Source: Sulfuritalea sp. (lineage in GTDB: Bacteria > Pseudomonadota > Gammaproteobacteria > Burkholderiales > Rhodocyclaceae). From it: a DNA stretch of 48,918 nt. Both the position numbers and the translations under genes were made by a program. Below, piece after piece: positions 36,270 through 44,844 of this stretch (positions within the stretch are counted from its first letter, which is position 1; every line of letters starts with the position of its first letter). The notes beneath the pieces were generated by a model that had not been told where the DNA came from, searched no databases, and was given only the letters and a program-made list of their open reading frames with translations. Where the stretch lies: positions 1 through 48,918 of the forward strand of contig JAUXUK010000037.1 of NCBI GenBank assembly GCA_030680805.1. Direction: 5' to 3'.

Positions 36270-36272
36270 TGA
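35901..36272 (+). CDS. DUF559 (Vsr-like) endonuclease-domain protein
   Basis: 123 residues. It matches DUF559 throughout: SENKLWRHLRAHRLNG, KFRRQQPIGPYVVDFV and LIVEADGGQH, then LREQGFTVMRFWNSEI. The Asp of VVDF, the Glu of EADGGQH and the following Gln/His make a Vsr/PD-(D/E)xK-type nuclease site. The GAGAGGGG before the ATG and the last 14 codons (SPLSPSPSPARGEG) both come from the flanking repeats. The family's function is not settled. I infer a link to the repeats rather than to pgm or tpiA. Confidence 0.88.
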   Translation: MKQREFAKHLRCHMTDSENKLWRHLRAHRLNGEKFRRQQPIGPYVVDFVHFGARLIVEADGGQHNDAPRDERRDEWLREQGFTVMRFWNSEIMSNLEGVLTTVLAAVTESPLSPSPSPARGEG

Positions 36273-36353
36273 ATATCTTGGACCGCGTCGTGCAATGGCA
36301 GCAGGACTGACGGTTTTAACCTGCCATATAGTTGTGCAATTTCTGGAGTTCAT

Positions 36354-37109
36354 ATGCGTACCAAACTAGTCGCCGGCAACTGGAAAATGAATGGTCGCCT
36401 GCACGACAATGCGGCGCTGCTGACCAGCGTGCAACTGACCGCGACGAAGTTGAAGTGGGGCTGTCAGGTGACGGTCTGCGTGCCTTGTCCCTACCTGACG
36501 CAGGCGCGCGCCATCCTCGGCGGCTCGCCCGTGATGTGGGGTGCGCAGGATGTTTCCGAGCATGGCGATGGCGCGTACACCGGTGAAGTGTCGGCCGGGA
36601 TGCTCGTCGATCTGCACTGCACCCATGTGCTGGTCGGGCATTCGGAGCGTCGTGCGCTATTCGGCGAATCGGATCAGGTGGTGGCCGCCAAGTTCGCGGC
36701 GGCGCTGGCGGCCGGCATGGTTCCCATCCTCTGCGTTGGCGAAACCCTGGCGGAGCGCGAGGCCGGTGTTACCGGCGAGGTGGTGACGCGGCAACTGGAT
36801 GCCGTGCTGGCCCGCTCGGGCGTGGCGGCGCTGGCCAGGGCGGTGGTGGCCTATGAGCCGGTGTGGGCCATCGGCACGGGAAAAACCGCCAGCCCGCAGC
36901 AGGCGCAGGAGGTGCATGCCCTGATCCGCGCCCGGGTCGCGCGTGACGATGCCGCGGTGGCCGACGGGTTGCGGATTCTCTACGGCGGCAGCGTCAAGGC
37001 GGCGAATGCCGCCGAACTGTTCGCGATGCCGGACATCGATGGCGGCCTGATCGGCGGCGCCTCGTTGGTGGCGGCTGATTTCATCGCCATCTGCGCCGCA
37101 GCGGCGTAA
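36354..37109 (+). CDS. tpiA: triosephosphate isomerase
   Basis: 251 residues, normal length. GNWKMNG has the phosphate-site Asn and Lys, VGHSERR the electrophilic His, AYEPVWAIGTGKTA the catalytic Glu and loop 6, and LYGGSVK plus GLIGGAS the phosphate-binding ends. It interconverts dihydroxyacetone phosphate and glyceraldehyde 3-phosphate. TGGAG lies before the ATG. It is not followed by secG and nuo genes as in many betaproteobacteria but by a terminator and the convergent metY. Confidence 0.98.
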   Translation: MRTKLVAGNWKMNGRLHDNAALLTSVQLTATKLKWGCQVTVCVPCPYLTQARAILGGSPVMWGAQDVSEHGDGAYTGEVSAGMLVDLHCTHVLVGHSERRALFGESDQVVAAKFAAALAAGMVPILCVGETLAEREAGVTGEVVTRQLDAVLARSGVAALARAVVAYEPVWAIGTGKTASPQQAQEVHALIRARVARDDAAVADGLRILYGGSVKAANAAELFAMPDIDGGLIGGASLVAADFIAICAAAA

Positions 37110-37150
37110 AAAAAACAGTCCCCGACCGCCATCGGCGGTCGGGGACTTCT
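37108..37150. terminator. bidirectional terminator between tpiA and metY
   Basis: A 13-bp perfect GC-rich stem (37118-37130 with 37134-37146) and an ATC loop. An A-tract on its left serves as the U-tract for metY; TTCT follows for tpiA. Confidence 0.88.
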
Positions 37151-37171
37151 CATGGCTGCGGCAGGGCGGAA

Positions 37172-38452
37172 CTACACCGCCGCCAGCGCCTGCTCCAGAT
37201 CGGCCTTGATGTCGTCGATGTGCTCGATGCCGATCGACAGGCGCACCATGTCTTCCGAAACCCCGGCTTTCTTCATTTCCTCCGCCGACAACTGGCGATG
37301 CGTGGTGCTGGCCGGGTGGCAGGCGAGGCTCTTGGCATCGCCGATATTCACCAGTCGCGTCACCAGCTTCAAGGCGTCCTGGAAGCGCCCGCCGCCGGCC
37401 ATGCCGCCCCCGTGTCCATTTACGCCGAAGGTGAGGATGCCCGAGGCGCGGCCGCCCATGTACTTCTGCACCAGGGCGTGGTCGGCATGATCGGGCAGGC
37501 CGGCGTAATTGACCCACTTCACCTTGGCATGGCCCTTGAGGAAATTCGCCACGGCCAGCGTGTTCTTGCAGATGCGGTCCATGCGCAGCGCCAGGGTTTC
37601 GATGCCCTGCAGGATCAGGAAGGAATTGAAGGGCGAAATTGCCGCGCCCATGTTGCGCAGCGGCACCACGCGGGCGCGGCCGATGTAGGCGGCGGGGCCG
37701 AGGGCCTCGGTATAGACCACGCCGTGGTAGGACACGTCGGGCGTATTGAGGCGCTTGAAGCGCTCCTTGTGGGAAGCCCAGGGGAACTTGCCGGAATCGA
37801 CGATGCAGCCGCCGATGCTGTTGCCGTGGCCGCCGAGGTACTTGGTCAGCGAGTGCACCACGATGTCGGCGCCGTGCTCGAAGGGGCGACACAGGTAGGG
37901 CGTCGGCACCGTGTTGTCCACGATCAGCGGTATGCCGGCGTCGTGGGCGATTTTCGCCAGCGCGGCGAGATCGACGATGTTGCCCAGCGGATTGCCAAGC
38001 GATTCGCAATAGATCGCCTTGGTTCGCGCGTCGATCAGCGGCTTGAAACTGTCGGGATTGCGATAGTCGGCGAAGCGCACCTCGATGCCATACTGGGGCA
38101 GGGTGTGGGCGAACAGGTTGTAGGTGCCGCCATACAGCGTGCTGACCGAGACGATGTTGTCGCCGGCTTCGGCAATGGTCTGGATGGCGTAGGTGATTGC
38201 GGCCTGGCCGGAGGCGAGCCCGAGGCCGCCGATGCCGCCTTCGAGTTCCGCCATGCGCTTTTCCAGCACGTCGGTGGTCGGGTTCATGATGCGCGTGTAG
38301 ATGTTGCCGGCCACCTTGAGGTCGAACAGGTCGGCGCCATGCTGGGTGTCGTCGAAGGCGTAGGATGTGGTCTGGTAGATCGGCACCGCGACGGCCTTGG
38401 TGGTGGGGTCGGGGCTGTAGCCGCCATGCACGGCGATGGTTTCGATTTTCAT
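37172..38452 (-). CDS. metY: O-acetylhomoserine sulfhydrylase
   Basis: 426 residues of the Cys/Met metabolism PLP family. The PLP lysine lies in [21 protein letters not shown] and [11 protein letters not shown] are characteristic of the sulfhydrylase branch. It makes homocysteine from O-acetylhomoserine and sulfide in the cytoplasm. It is convergent with tpiA and has a shared terminator. The length and motifs favour metY over cystathionine enzymes, which are about 390 residues. Confidence 0.92.
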   Translation of the reverse strand: MKIETIAVHGGYSPDPTTKAVAVPIYQTTSYAFDDTQHGADLFDLKVAGNIYTRIMNPTTDVLEKRMAELEGGIGGLGLASGQAAITYAIQTIAEAGDNIVSVSTLYGGTYNLFAHTLPQYGIEVRFADYRNPDSFKPLIDARTKAIYCESLGNPLGNIVDLAALAKIAHDAGIPLIVDNTVPTPYLCRPFEHGADIVVHSLTKYLGGHGNSIGGCIVDSGKFPWASHKERFKRLNTPDVSYHGVVYTEALGPAAYIGRARVVPLRNMGAAISPFNSFLILQGIETLALRMDRICKNTLAVANFLKGHAKVKWVNYAGLPDHADHALVQKYMGGRASGILTFGVNGHGGGMAGGGRFQDALKLVTRLVNIGDAKSLACHPASTTHRQLSAEEMKKAGVSEDMVRLSIGIEHIDDIKADLEQALAAV

Positions 38453-38505
38453 AGTCGGTTTCCTCGGGACGGTGGAAGGCGGCAGTATAGGGTCAAGGAG
38501 CAGGA

Positions 38506-39294
38506 ATGAAGCGACTTCTGTGGGTCATGCTGCTGGGATGTTCGCTGGCCTGGGGCCAGACGCTGGAGATCATCAGCCTGCGCCATCGCAGCGCCGAAGC
38601 CATGCTGCCGCAACTGGCGCCATTCGTCGAGCCGGGCGGTGCGATCACCGGCGTCGGCGACAAGCTGTTCCTGCGTGCCTCCGCGCGCAACCAGGCCGAC
38701 ATCCGGGCGCTGGTCGCCTCGCTTGACACGCCGCTGCGGCGGCTGATGATCAGCGTGCGGCAGGATGGCGAAAACTCCCACGAGGATCGCGGCGCGGGCG
38801 TTTCCGGCCGTGTCGTGCTCGGCGCTGGGGCGCCGGTGGTGAGCGGGCAGGGCCGCCTCTACCAGTCCGACAGCCGCAGCCGGCGCAACACCGTGCAGCA
38901 GGTGCAGACCATCGATGGCGGGCGCGCGGCGATCATGGTCGGCGAATCCTTCCTGCTGCCGCTGCGCCAGGTGGTGCTGACACCCGCCGGTGTGGTGGTG
39001 TCCGAGAGCTTCGTGCAGCGCGATCTGGGCACCGGCTTTGTCGCCGTGCCGCGCCTGAATGGCGAGCGTGTGACGCTGGAAATCAGCCCGCGCGACGACA
39101 CGCCGGGGCCGACGCCCGGTTCGGTCAACGTGCAGCGTTTGCTGACCACGGTCAGCGGCCGCCTCGGCGAATGGCTGGAACTGGGCGGTTCGACGGGCGA
39201 GCAGGCCGGCAGTTCGGGCGCCATCGCCAGTTACGGCACGCGATCGGCGTCCCGCCAACGCCGACTTTTGCTGAAGGTGGAAGAACTGCCGTAG
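38506..39294 (+). CDS. secreted protein with secretin N-terminal-like domain
   Basis: 262 residues. Residues 1-18 are a signal peptide (MKRLLWVMLLGCSLAWGQ). LEIISLRHRSAEAMLPQLAPF and LVASLDTPLRR match the short secretin/NolW-type N-domain fold. No pore-forming secretin domain follows, so it may be a periplasmic accessory rather than a secretin. AAGGAG precedes the ATG. The C-terminus (TRSASRQRRLLL) is coded by a dispersed-repeat copy. The TAG stop belongs to the terminal repeat of the composite element that follows. Confidence 0.75.
   Translation: MKRLLWVMLLGCSLAWGQTLEIISLRHRSAEAMLPQLAPFVEPGGAITGVGDKLFLRASARNQADIRALVASLDTPLRRLMISVRQDGENSHEDRGAGVSGRVVLGAGAPVVSGQGRLYQSDSRSRRNTVQQVQTIDGGRAAIMVGESFLLPLRQVVLTPAGVVVSESFVQRDLGTGFVAVPRLNGERVTLEISPRDDTPGPTPGSVNVQRLLTTVSGRLGEWLELGGSTGEQAGSSGAIASYGTRSASRQRRLLLKVEELP
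39254..39269 (-). repeat. copy of the AAAAGTCGGCGTTGGC motif at a gene end
   Basis: One mismatch to the consensus; lies within the last 15 codons of the secretin-like gene, antisense to it. Confidence 0.7.
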
Positions 39295-39407
39295 GGAAAC
39301 ACTGATCAAGTACCAAATCGTCATTCCGGCGAAAGCCGGAAACCAGGAAAATCAAGGCACTGGACACCGGCCTTCGCCGGTGTGACGGCTTATTCAGTGT
39401 TTCCCTA
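39292..39407. mobile_element. third MITE-like composite element at a stop codon
   Basis: Perfect 14-bp ends TAGGGAAACACTGA (39292-39305) and TCAGTGTTTCCCTA (39394-39407). Inside, GTCATTCCGGCGAAAGCCGG and CCGGCCTTCGCCGGTGTGAC are facing palindromes. A TA target duplication is possible. Confidence 0.8.
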
Positions 39408-39480
39408 GCAGGGGTGCGTGGCGGGCTTCGGCTCGGGTAGACTGATCGTCAAATGGCAATTCAGAGCGAAGGAGCAGGTC

Positions 39481-39801
39481 TTGGCTGATCGTACGGTTTG
39501 TGTTTCAACCCTGAGTCTCAAGCCCGGTGCGCGACTGGCGCAGGCAGTGCGTCGCAATGACGGCGGCTTGTTGCTGCCCGCCGGCACCGAAATCGACGTC
39601 GATCATGTACAGCAGTTGATCCAGCGCGGGATCGAAGTCGTCCATGTGCTGCAGGAAGAAACGCGTGACGCGGCGCAGATCGAGCGGGATGTCGCTGCCG
39701 CGGTGGATCGCGTGGCGCGTTTGTTCCGCGGCGCGAGCAGCGATGCGCGCAATGAACTGGCGGCGGCGGTGACCGACTACCGGCGGCGGGCCGCATCGTG
39801 A
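39481..39801 (+). CDS. small protein paired with HDOD regulator
   Basis: 106 residues. The sequence LKPGARLAQAVRRNDGGLLL and PAGTEIDVDHVQQLIQRGI resembles the segment that often precedes HD-GYP or HDOD domains. The C-terminal half is a charged helix. There is no ATG with a ribosome binding site; AAGGAG stands six bases before the TTG at 39481, which I take as the start. The stop overlaps the GTG of the HDOD gene (GTGA), so the two are coupled and perhaps form one complex. Function unknown. Confidence 0.7.
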   Translation: MADRTVCVSTLSLKPGARLAQAVRRNDGGLLLPAGTEIDVDHVQQLIQRGIEVVHVLQEETRDAAQIERDVAAAVDRVARLFRGASSDARNELAAAVTDYRRRAAS

Positions 39802-40640
39802 CGGCGCCCTACACGATGGAGCAGGTGCTGGCGCGGGCCACCGCGCTGCCTGCCTTGCCGCAGATCGTGGCGCGGATCCTCGAGATGCTGCGCGACGACG
39901 AAGTCAATGCAGAAACGCTGAGCAAGCACATCATCAGCGATCCGGCGGTGGTGGTGCGTCTGCTCGCGGCGGCCAATGCCGGTGCGGTGGGCGCCACAGG
40001 CCACGTCGACTCCGTGCGCCAGGCCATCATGCTGCTGGGCGTCAGCCGGGTGCGCGACATCACGCTGGCCACCGCGATCATCGATCGCTTCAATGCCAAG
40101 CCGCCCTTCGATGCCCGCCGGCTGTGGCTGCACAGCGTCGGCGTGGCCATCTGTGCGCAGGAGGTGGCGCGCATCGCCGGACTCAATGTGGATGTCGCCT
40201 ATACCGCCGGCCTGCTGCACGACATCGGCCAGTTGCTGCTGTACTCGGTCGATCACGAGGCCTACGCGCGGGTGCTGACGCTGCGGGCTGAAGGCGACAT
40301 CGATATCGTCGATGCCGAGCGCACGGAAATGGGGGTCGATCATGCCCGGGTCGGCGGCGAACTGGCCCGCCTGTGGAAGTTGCCGGAAGAAGTGGCGGAC
40401 GCCATCGCCGCGCACCACGTGACCGACGACAGCGAGCCGGAAAACGAAATGGCCGACGCCGTCCATGTCGCCGAAGTGTTGAGCCATGCGCTCAATCTGG
40501 GTGGCGGCGAGGGCGCGCGGGTGCCCCGTTTGTCGGACTTGTCCTGTGCCCGCATGGGCATCGACTGGCGCCAGCTCGCCGCGCATTTCCCGCTGATCGA
40601 GGCGCGCTTCATCGGCGCCCGGATCACGCTCGGGCTTTAG
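39798..40640 (+). CDS. HDOD-domain signalling protein
   Basis: 280 residues, a single HDOD domain. LPALPQIVARILEML starts the fold; AGLLHDIGQLLLY has the HD pair, followed by HARVGGELARLWKLPEEVADAI and a second His-rich turn (AAHH). HDOD proteins are regulators without proven catalysis, often linked to c-di-GMP and motility. The GTG start overlaps the previous stop. The last codons plus stop (ATCACGCTCGGGCTTTAG) are repeated at 44560, and the gene's end overlaps the convergent regulator by 17 nt. Confidence 0.92.
   Translation: MTAPYTMEQVLARATALPALPQIVARILEMLRDDEVNAETLSKHIISDPAVVVRLLAAANAGAVGATGHVDSVRQAIMLLGVSRVRDITLATAIIDRFNAKPPFDARRLWLHSVGVAICAQEVARIAGLNVDVAYTAGLLHDIGQLLLYSVDHEAYARVLTLRAEGDIDIVDAERTEMGVDHARVGGELARLWKLPEEVADAIAAHHVTDDSEPENEMADAVHVAEVLSHALNLGGGEGARVPRLSDLSCARMGIDWRQLAAHFPLIEARFIGARITLGL
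40623..40640 (+). repeat. direct repeat, left copy (3' end of the HDOD gene)
   Basis: ATCACGCTCGGGCTTTAG, identical to 44560-44577. The pair flanks the large regulator gene. Confidence 0.8.
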
Positions 40641-43600
40641 GCCGTTCTGGCGACCCTTGCCCGATGCGGTCGCCCAGCTGATCAAGGCGTCGCATCAGGC
40701 CGGAACTGCCGAGGCTTGCGGCGAGTGCCTGCCCGTTTTCCAGCCAGCGCCGGGCGCCTTGCGCATCGCCGCGCTCATGTCGCGCAAGGGACTTCTGTCG
40801 CATCAGGTCCGGCATGCAATAGCGATCACCGCCATTCTCCGCCGCCGTCAGGGCGCGGCCGGCGATGGTGTCGAGCAGGGACCAATGTCCAAGCGCCTCG
40901 AAAATGCAGCCTGCAAACCACATGGCAGTGACCGGGCTCAAGCGGGATGCCGCGGCGAATTCGCGGTGCATTGAGACCAGCTTGAACGAGGCGCTGAGGC
41001 GCAGCCTCCCTTGCCGGGCCTTGGCCCACATACCGAATAGGGTGTTGTAGGCGCGCCAGAGCGGGAAATGCCATTGCGTCGCCAGTTCCAGGCCTTCGGC
41101 GGCAAACCGCCCTGTGGCGTCCGCGTTGTCCAGCACCAGTTCCAGGCTCGCGGCCATGGTGAGCGCGAAGCACAGGGCGTGCACGCGGCCTTCGCGGCGC
41201 GCGTCGGCCACCGCGCGCGCAGCGGCGGCACGCGCCTCCACCGCATCGCCGCTGAAGCCGAGGTTGATTCCCTTGAGGGCATGGCAGGCGACCATCGGAT
41301 TGTCGGCGGAATAGCGCAGCCATTCGTGGGCGGGTATGGTCTCGCCGAGCTGGATCGCTTCCTCGAAATGGCGCAGCGATTCGGCGAAATCCCCGCGCCA
41401 GAACATCAGGTTGCCGAGGCCGTAGCACACCATCATGCGATGGGCCGGCAGGCGCGCCATTGCGTCGAGGCGCTGCATGATCGCCAACGTCTCGCTGCGG
41501 CCCAGCGGAATGGCCGCCGCCATGCCGCTGAGCGCGCGGAACAGGGTTTCGTCGGCGAGTTCCCCCGCGTCGCGCGCCACCGTCGGCTCGAAAAATTGCC
41601 GCGCTTCCGTCGCGCCATAGCCTTCGGCCATCAAGGTGGCATAGCCCGCCAGCAGTTCGAGTTCGGCCTTGTCCGTGGCCGCCAGCGGTTCGCTGTGTTT
41701 TGCGGCGGCGGCCAGCGCGCGTACCGCGGCCTCCCTGGCATCGCGCGCGAATTCGCCGAGATAGGCTTTCCCCGCGGCTTTCCACCAGGAAGTGCAGGCC
41801 TCGCCCCAGGCTTCCGCCGCCTCGAAATGCTGTGCGATGTCGGCCGGCGCCGCGTCGGCCCGCTGCGACAGCCAGGCGGCGGCGCGGCGGTGCCATTCGC
41901 GTCGCAGCTTCGGCGGAATGCTTTCGTAGGCGCAGTCGCGCAGCAAGGCATGGCGAAACGCATGGGTATCCTCGCCGGTGCGACTGCTGATCGCCAGCGC
42001 CTCGGCCTGTTGCAGGGCGGCGGTGGGGTCGGCTTGCGGCAGCAGCGCGCGCAGTGATTCGACGCTGAAGGAGGCGCCGAGCACCGAAGCGGCTTGCAGT
42101 ATCAGCTTGTCCGGCCCCAGGCGATCGAGCACGCTTTGCAGAACGCCGAACAGCGACGCATCCGACACCGGCTGGTCGCGCTCGGTGCGGGCAATATATT
42201 CCGCGCACAGGGGCAGCCCGCCACTCATTTTTGCCAGTTGGACCCGCCGCTTCGGGCTAATGCATCCGTCCTGGTCGATGCCCGCAATCAGGGCCATGGA
42301 TTCTTCCAGTGCCAGCGGCGCCAGCGTCACGACGGGAATGGAAACACCGTCCGGCGGCGCAACCCGGGCCGACGGTCGGCCCGACAGAACCGCGAGGACC
42401 GGCGCCTGCGGCGGGGACTGCATGGTGATGCGGAGCAGTTCCTGCGTGGCTTCGTCGGCCCAGTGCAGGTCGTCGAAAACCAGCAGTACCGGAATCTTGT
42501 TTCGGGAGGGGGAAAACAGCAGCGCGATCAACGCGTCCATCAGGCCGCGCGCGGAGATATTCGCCGCGCTGTCGCCCTCCATGGCCAGCAGCGCGCGCAA
42601 GGGCGCGCGCAACGCGTCCTGGTGGGCGGGGAACAAGCGTTGCAGCCAGGCATCAAGCCCCGCGCCGTCGGCCGAGCCGATGCGCCGGCGCAGCGCTTCG
42701 CGCACCGCGCCCAGTGCGACGTGGCGCAGTTCCGGGCGATGCGCGATCCAGCGGAATTCGCCGCCGGTGGCACGGTGTTCGCGCGCCAGTTCCGACAGCA
42801 AACGGGATTTGCCCTCGCCTGCCGGACCGATCACTTCGATGAAGGCGGCGCGGCCCTGCGTCATGGTGGCCCCGATTGCTTTCGTGAGGCGCGCGCGCTC
42901 TTCCCGGCGGCCGACGAAGGGTGTGGCAAACGTCAATGGAAAGGGACTGCTTTCGGCGCCGGGGGCGATCATCAATCGGCAGGGTGTGTGTTCCCCGGCC
43001 AGCCCGGTGAAGCGACGCCGGGACATCGGCTCGAAGTGCGCGTGCGGCCCCAACTCGCCCGCCAGCGATTCGGCAACGATGACATCACCCGGTTCGCCGC
43101 ATAGCGCGAGCCGCTGGGCCAGCGTGGGCAGCGTGCTGCCGGCAAGGGGTTGCGGCGTGGATGGACAGACCAGCGCCCGGCCTTCGCAAATGCCGACGCG
43201 CGTGCGCCCGAATGCCGGCAGGGCGGCGATTTCCAGCGCCGCGTTCAAGGCCCGGCGTGGTGCCTGCTCGCCATCGTCGGCCAGACCGAATACGGCGCCA
43301 AGCGCGAGGCCCGTGGTCGTGCAGCGCTGACCGTTCCAGCGCGCAAGCGCCGCATCGAGTGCCGCATCGAGGGGGGCGAGGGTGCGTTCCGGTTCCAGGC
43401 ATTCGGCCTCGTCGTTCAGATCCGGCTCAACTTGCAGGACAACCACCCGGCGTACCTCGTCGGGTGGGGGCGCGCTGGCAGTCGCGTCTGCGTCCGCCGC
43501 CAGTGTGGCGGCGGACGCGATGCGCTGGCGCAATTGTTCGGTATCCGGCCCGGCGACTCCGTCGATGAGACACTCCAGCCGTTGCACAAAATCGGTATAG

Positions 43601-44286
43601 GCATCGAGCGCTGCCGAGGGGCGCTTGAGCGCGGCGAGGAGTTCCATTTGCGCCTGGGCGGCTTCGTCGTCTACGGGATGGCAACGCACCCAGGCGCGGG
43701 TCGCCTTCAACGCCTCCTCGTGTTCGCCGCAGCGTCGGGCGGCGAGGACGTATTCGCGAAAGAAATCGGCTCGGGCGCGGTCGAAGAAGGTTCGCTTCAA
43801 CAGCAGCCAGTCCTCGAATTCGCCGGGTTCGTCGGCATCGATCCCGGCAAGAAACTCGCCCTCCATCTGATGCAGCATCGGGTCCCCAGCGGCCCTCAGA
43901 CGGGTGGAATCCTCGCGGCAGGCACAGCGGCGCAAGGCCTCCAGGTTTTCTTCGCCGAGCAGTAACACATCGGCGGCGAGCGAGGGATCGAAAAACAGTC
44001 CCAGCCGTTCCCGTTCGACCTTCAGGCATCGCGCGGCGACCGCGCCGGCGAGAACGTCATTCAGGTTTTTCAATATCAGGCGCAGGTTGGCCAGCGCGGC
44101 TTCCGGCGTCAGGTTTGGCCAGAACAAATCGGCCAAACGCCGACGCGGATGCCAGCGATCCTGCTCGACGGCAAGGTAGCCCAGGACCGCGTACGCCTTG
44201 CGATAGCGCAGACGCAGGGATTCCCGCGCGCCCTCCCGGTCGGCGAACAGCTCTGGCACGCCGAGCGTCTTGAAATACAAACCCAT
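40624..44286 (-). CDS. large BTAD/AAA/TPR transcription regulator (AfsR/SARP-like)
   Basis: 1220 residues. An OmpR-like winged helix (LRYRKAYAVLGYLAVEQ, LADLFWP) is followed by a bacterial transcriptional activator domain (about 95-265). Residues 290-450 look like a degenerate class III nucleotide cyclase domain; the metal-binding aspartates are missing. An AAA/STAND ATPase follows with Walker A GPAGEGKS and Walker B LLVFDDLHWAD. The last 450 residues are TPR-like. No LuxR HTH is at the C-terminus. Such proteins are ATP-gated activators whose TPR region senses a ligand or partner. Targets are unknown. It is convergent with the HDOD gene. Confidence 0.9.
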   Translation of the reverse strand: MGLYFKTLGVPELFADREGARESLRLRYRKAYAVLGYLAVEQDRWHPRRRLADLFWPNLTPEAALANLRLILKNLNDVLAGAVAARCLKVERERLGLFFDPSLAADVLLLGEENLEALRRCACREDSTRLRAAGDPMLHQMEGEFLAGIDADEPGEFEDWLLLKRTFFDRARADFFREYVLAARRCGEHEEALKATRAWVRCHPVDDEAAQAQMELLAALKRPSAALDAYTDFVQRLECLIDGVAGPDTEQLRQRIASAATLAADADATASAPPPDEVRRVVVLQVEPDLNDEAECLEPERTLAPLDAALDAALARWNGQRCTTTGLALGAVFGLADDGEQAPRRALNAALEIAALPAFGRTRVGICEGRALVCPSTPQPLAGSTLPTLAQRLALCGEPGDVIVAESLAGELGPHAHFEPMSRRRFTGLAGEHTPCRLMIAPGAESSPFPLTFATPFVGRREERARLTKAIGATMTQGRAAFIEVIGPAGEGKSRLLSELAREHRATGGEFRWIAHRPELRHVALGAVREALRRRIGSADGAGLDAWLQRLFPAHQDALRAPLRALLAMEGDSAANISARGLMDALIALLFSPSRNKIPVLLVFDDLHWADEATQELLRITMQSPPQAPVLAVLSGRPSARVAPPDGVSIPVVTLAPLALEESMALIAGIDQDGCISPKRRVQLAKMSGGLPLCAEYIARTERDQPVSDASLFGVLQSVLDRLGPDKLILQAASVLGASFSVESLRALLPQADPTAALQQAEALAISSRTGEDTHAFRHALLRDCAYESIPPKLRREWHRRAAAWLSQRADAAPADIAQHFEAAEAWGEACTSWWKAAGKAYLGEFARDAREAAVRALAAAAKHSEPLAATDKAELELLAGYATLMAEGYGATEARQFFEPTVARDAGELADETLFRALSGMAAAIPLGRSETLAIMQRLDAMARLPAHRMMVCYGLGNLMFWRGDFAESLRHFEEAIQLGETIPAHEWLRYSADNPMVACHALKGINLGFSGDAVEARAAAARAVADARREGRVHALCFALTMAASLELVLDNADATGRFAAEGLELATQWHFPLWRAYNTLFGMWAKARQGRLRLSASFKLVSMHREFAAASRLSPVTAMWFAGCIFEALGHWSLLDTIAGRALTAAENGGDRYCMPDLMRQKSLARHERGDAQGARRWLENGQALAASLGSSGLMRRLDQLGDRIGQGSPERPKARA

Positions 44287-44459
44287 GTCGATCTCGTTCT
44301 TGACCGGTTGCTTGTGAACGGGCTCGCCGCAAACGTTCTTGTCACGCGGCTTGTGATCGCCAACCGTAGCGGCCGATTATAGGCAGTGTTTGCTGTATGG
44401 GCTTTCGATCTGCCGCGAATCGGGGGCCCGGATTCAACAATGCCCGCTTCGCCGTACCA

Positions 44460-44474
44460 CCAGCGCCGACTTTT
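44460..44474 (-). repeat. copy of the AAAAGTCGGCGCTGG motif upstream of the regulator
   Basis: Perfect core followed by TGGTACGGCGAAGCG, in line with the extended consensus. It lies in the non-coding 44287-44573 stretch. Confidence 0.75.
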
Positions 44475-44519
44475 GCCTTGCCGCCCGGTCGGATGCGGAT
44501 TCGCGGGTCAGCGATCGAG

Positions 44520-44545
44520 CGCGCCCATCATGCAGGATGGGCGCG
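44520..44545. terminator. hairpin without U-tract
   Basis: CGCGCCCATC and GATGGGCGCG form a perfect 10-bp stem with a 6-nt loop. With no T-run either side, it may be a palindromic site or a rho-assisted end. The rest of 44287-44573 shows nothing else. Confidence 0.35.
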
Positions 44546-44559
44546 ATCGATTCGGCGTC

Positions 44560-44577
44560 ATCACGCTCGGGCTTTAG
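44560..44577 (+). repeat. direct repeat, right copy
   Basis: ATCACGCTCGGGCTTTAG; a duplicate of the HDOD gene's last codons and stop, here with no HDOD gene attached. Confidence 0.8.
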
Positions 44578-44831
44578 CCGCCCTTCCTGACCAGTTGCTT
44601 CATGAAGGCCGCCTCGCTTTTCGTGATGCGGACTTCCTTCTTCGGCCCCATCGAATCGACCAGTGGCACGAACTCGTCCAGGGCAAGCGCTGCCGAAAGC
44701 GGGCGATCTTCGCCGCCAAGCCGTTCGCGCAGGATGAACAGGCCGCTGCCGGTCACCGCCATCGTGTAGTGATGGCCTTCGCTGCGCGCGTTCAGTCGCG
44801 CGAGGGCAGCGGTGGCACGGGTCGAGCGCAT
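44574..44831 (-). CDS. hypothetical small protein
   Basis: 85 residues, not recognised. It has a beta-rich middle (HHYTMAVTGSGLFILRERLG) and a charged C-terminus (KKEVRITKSEAAFMKQLVRK). Codon use fits the host. No clear ribosome binding site precedes the ATG at 44831. It lies 13 nt past the stop of the DUF1993 gene and could be the last gene of that unit. Its stop codon overlaps the right direct repeat. Confidence 0.55.
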   Translation of the reverse strand: MRSTRATAALARLNARSEGHHYTMAVTGSGLFILRERLGGEDRPLSAALALDEFVPLVDSMGPKKEVRITKSEAAFMKQLVRKGG

Positions 44832-44844
44832 GCGGCGGAAAGCT

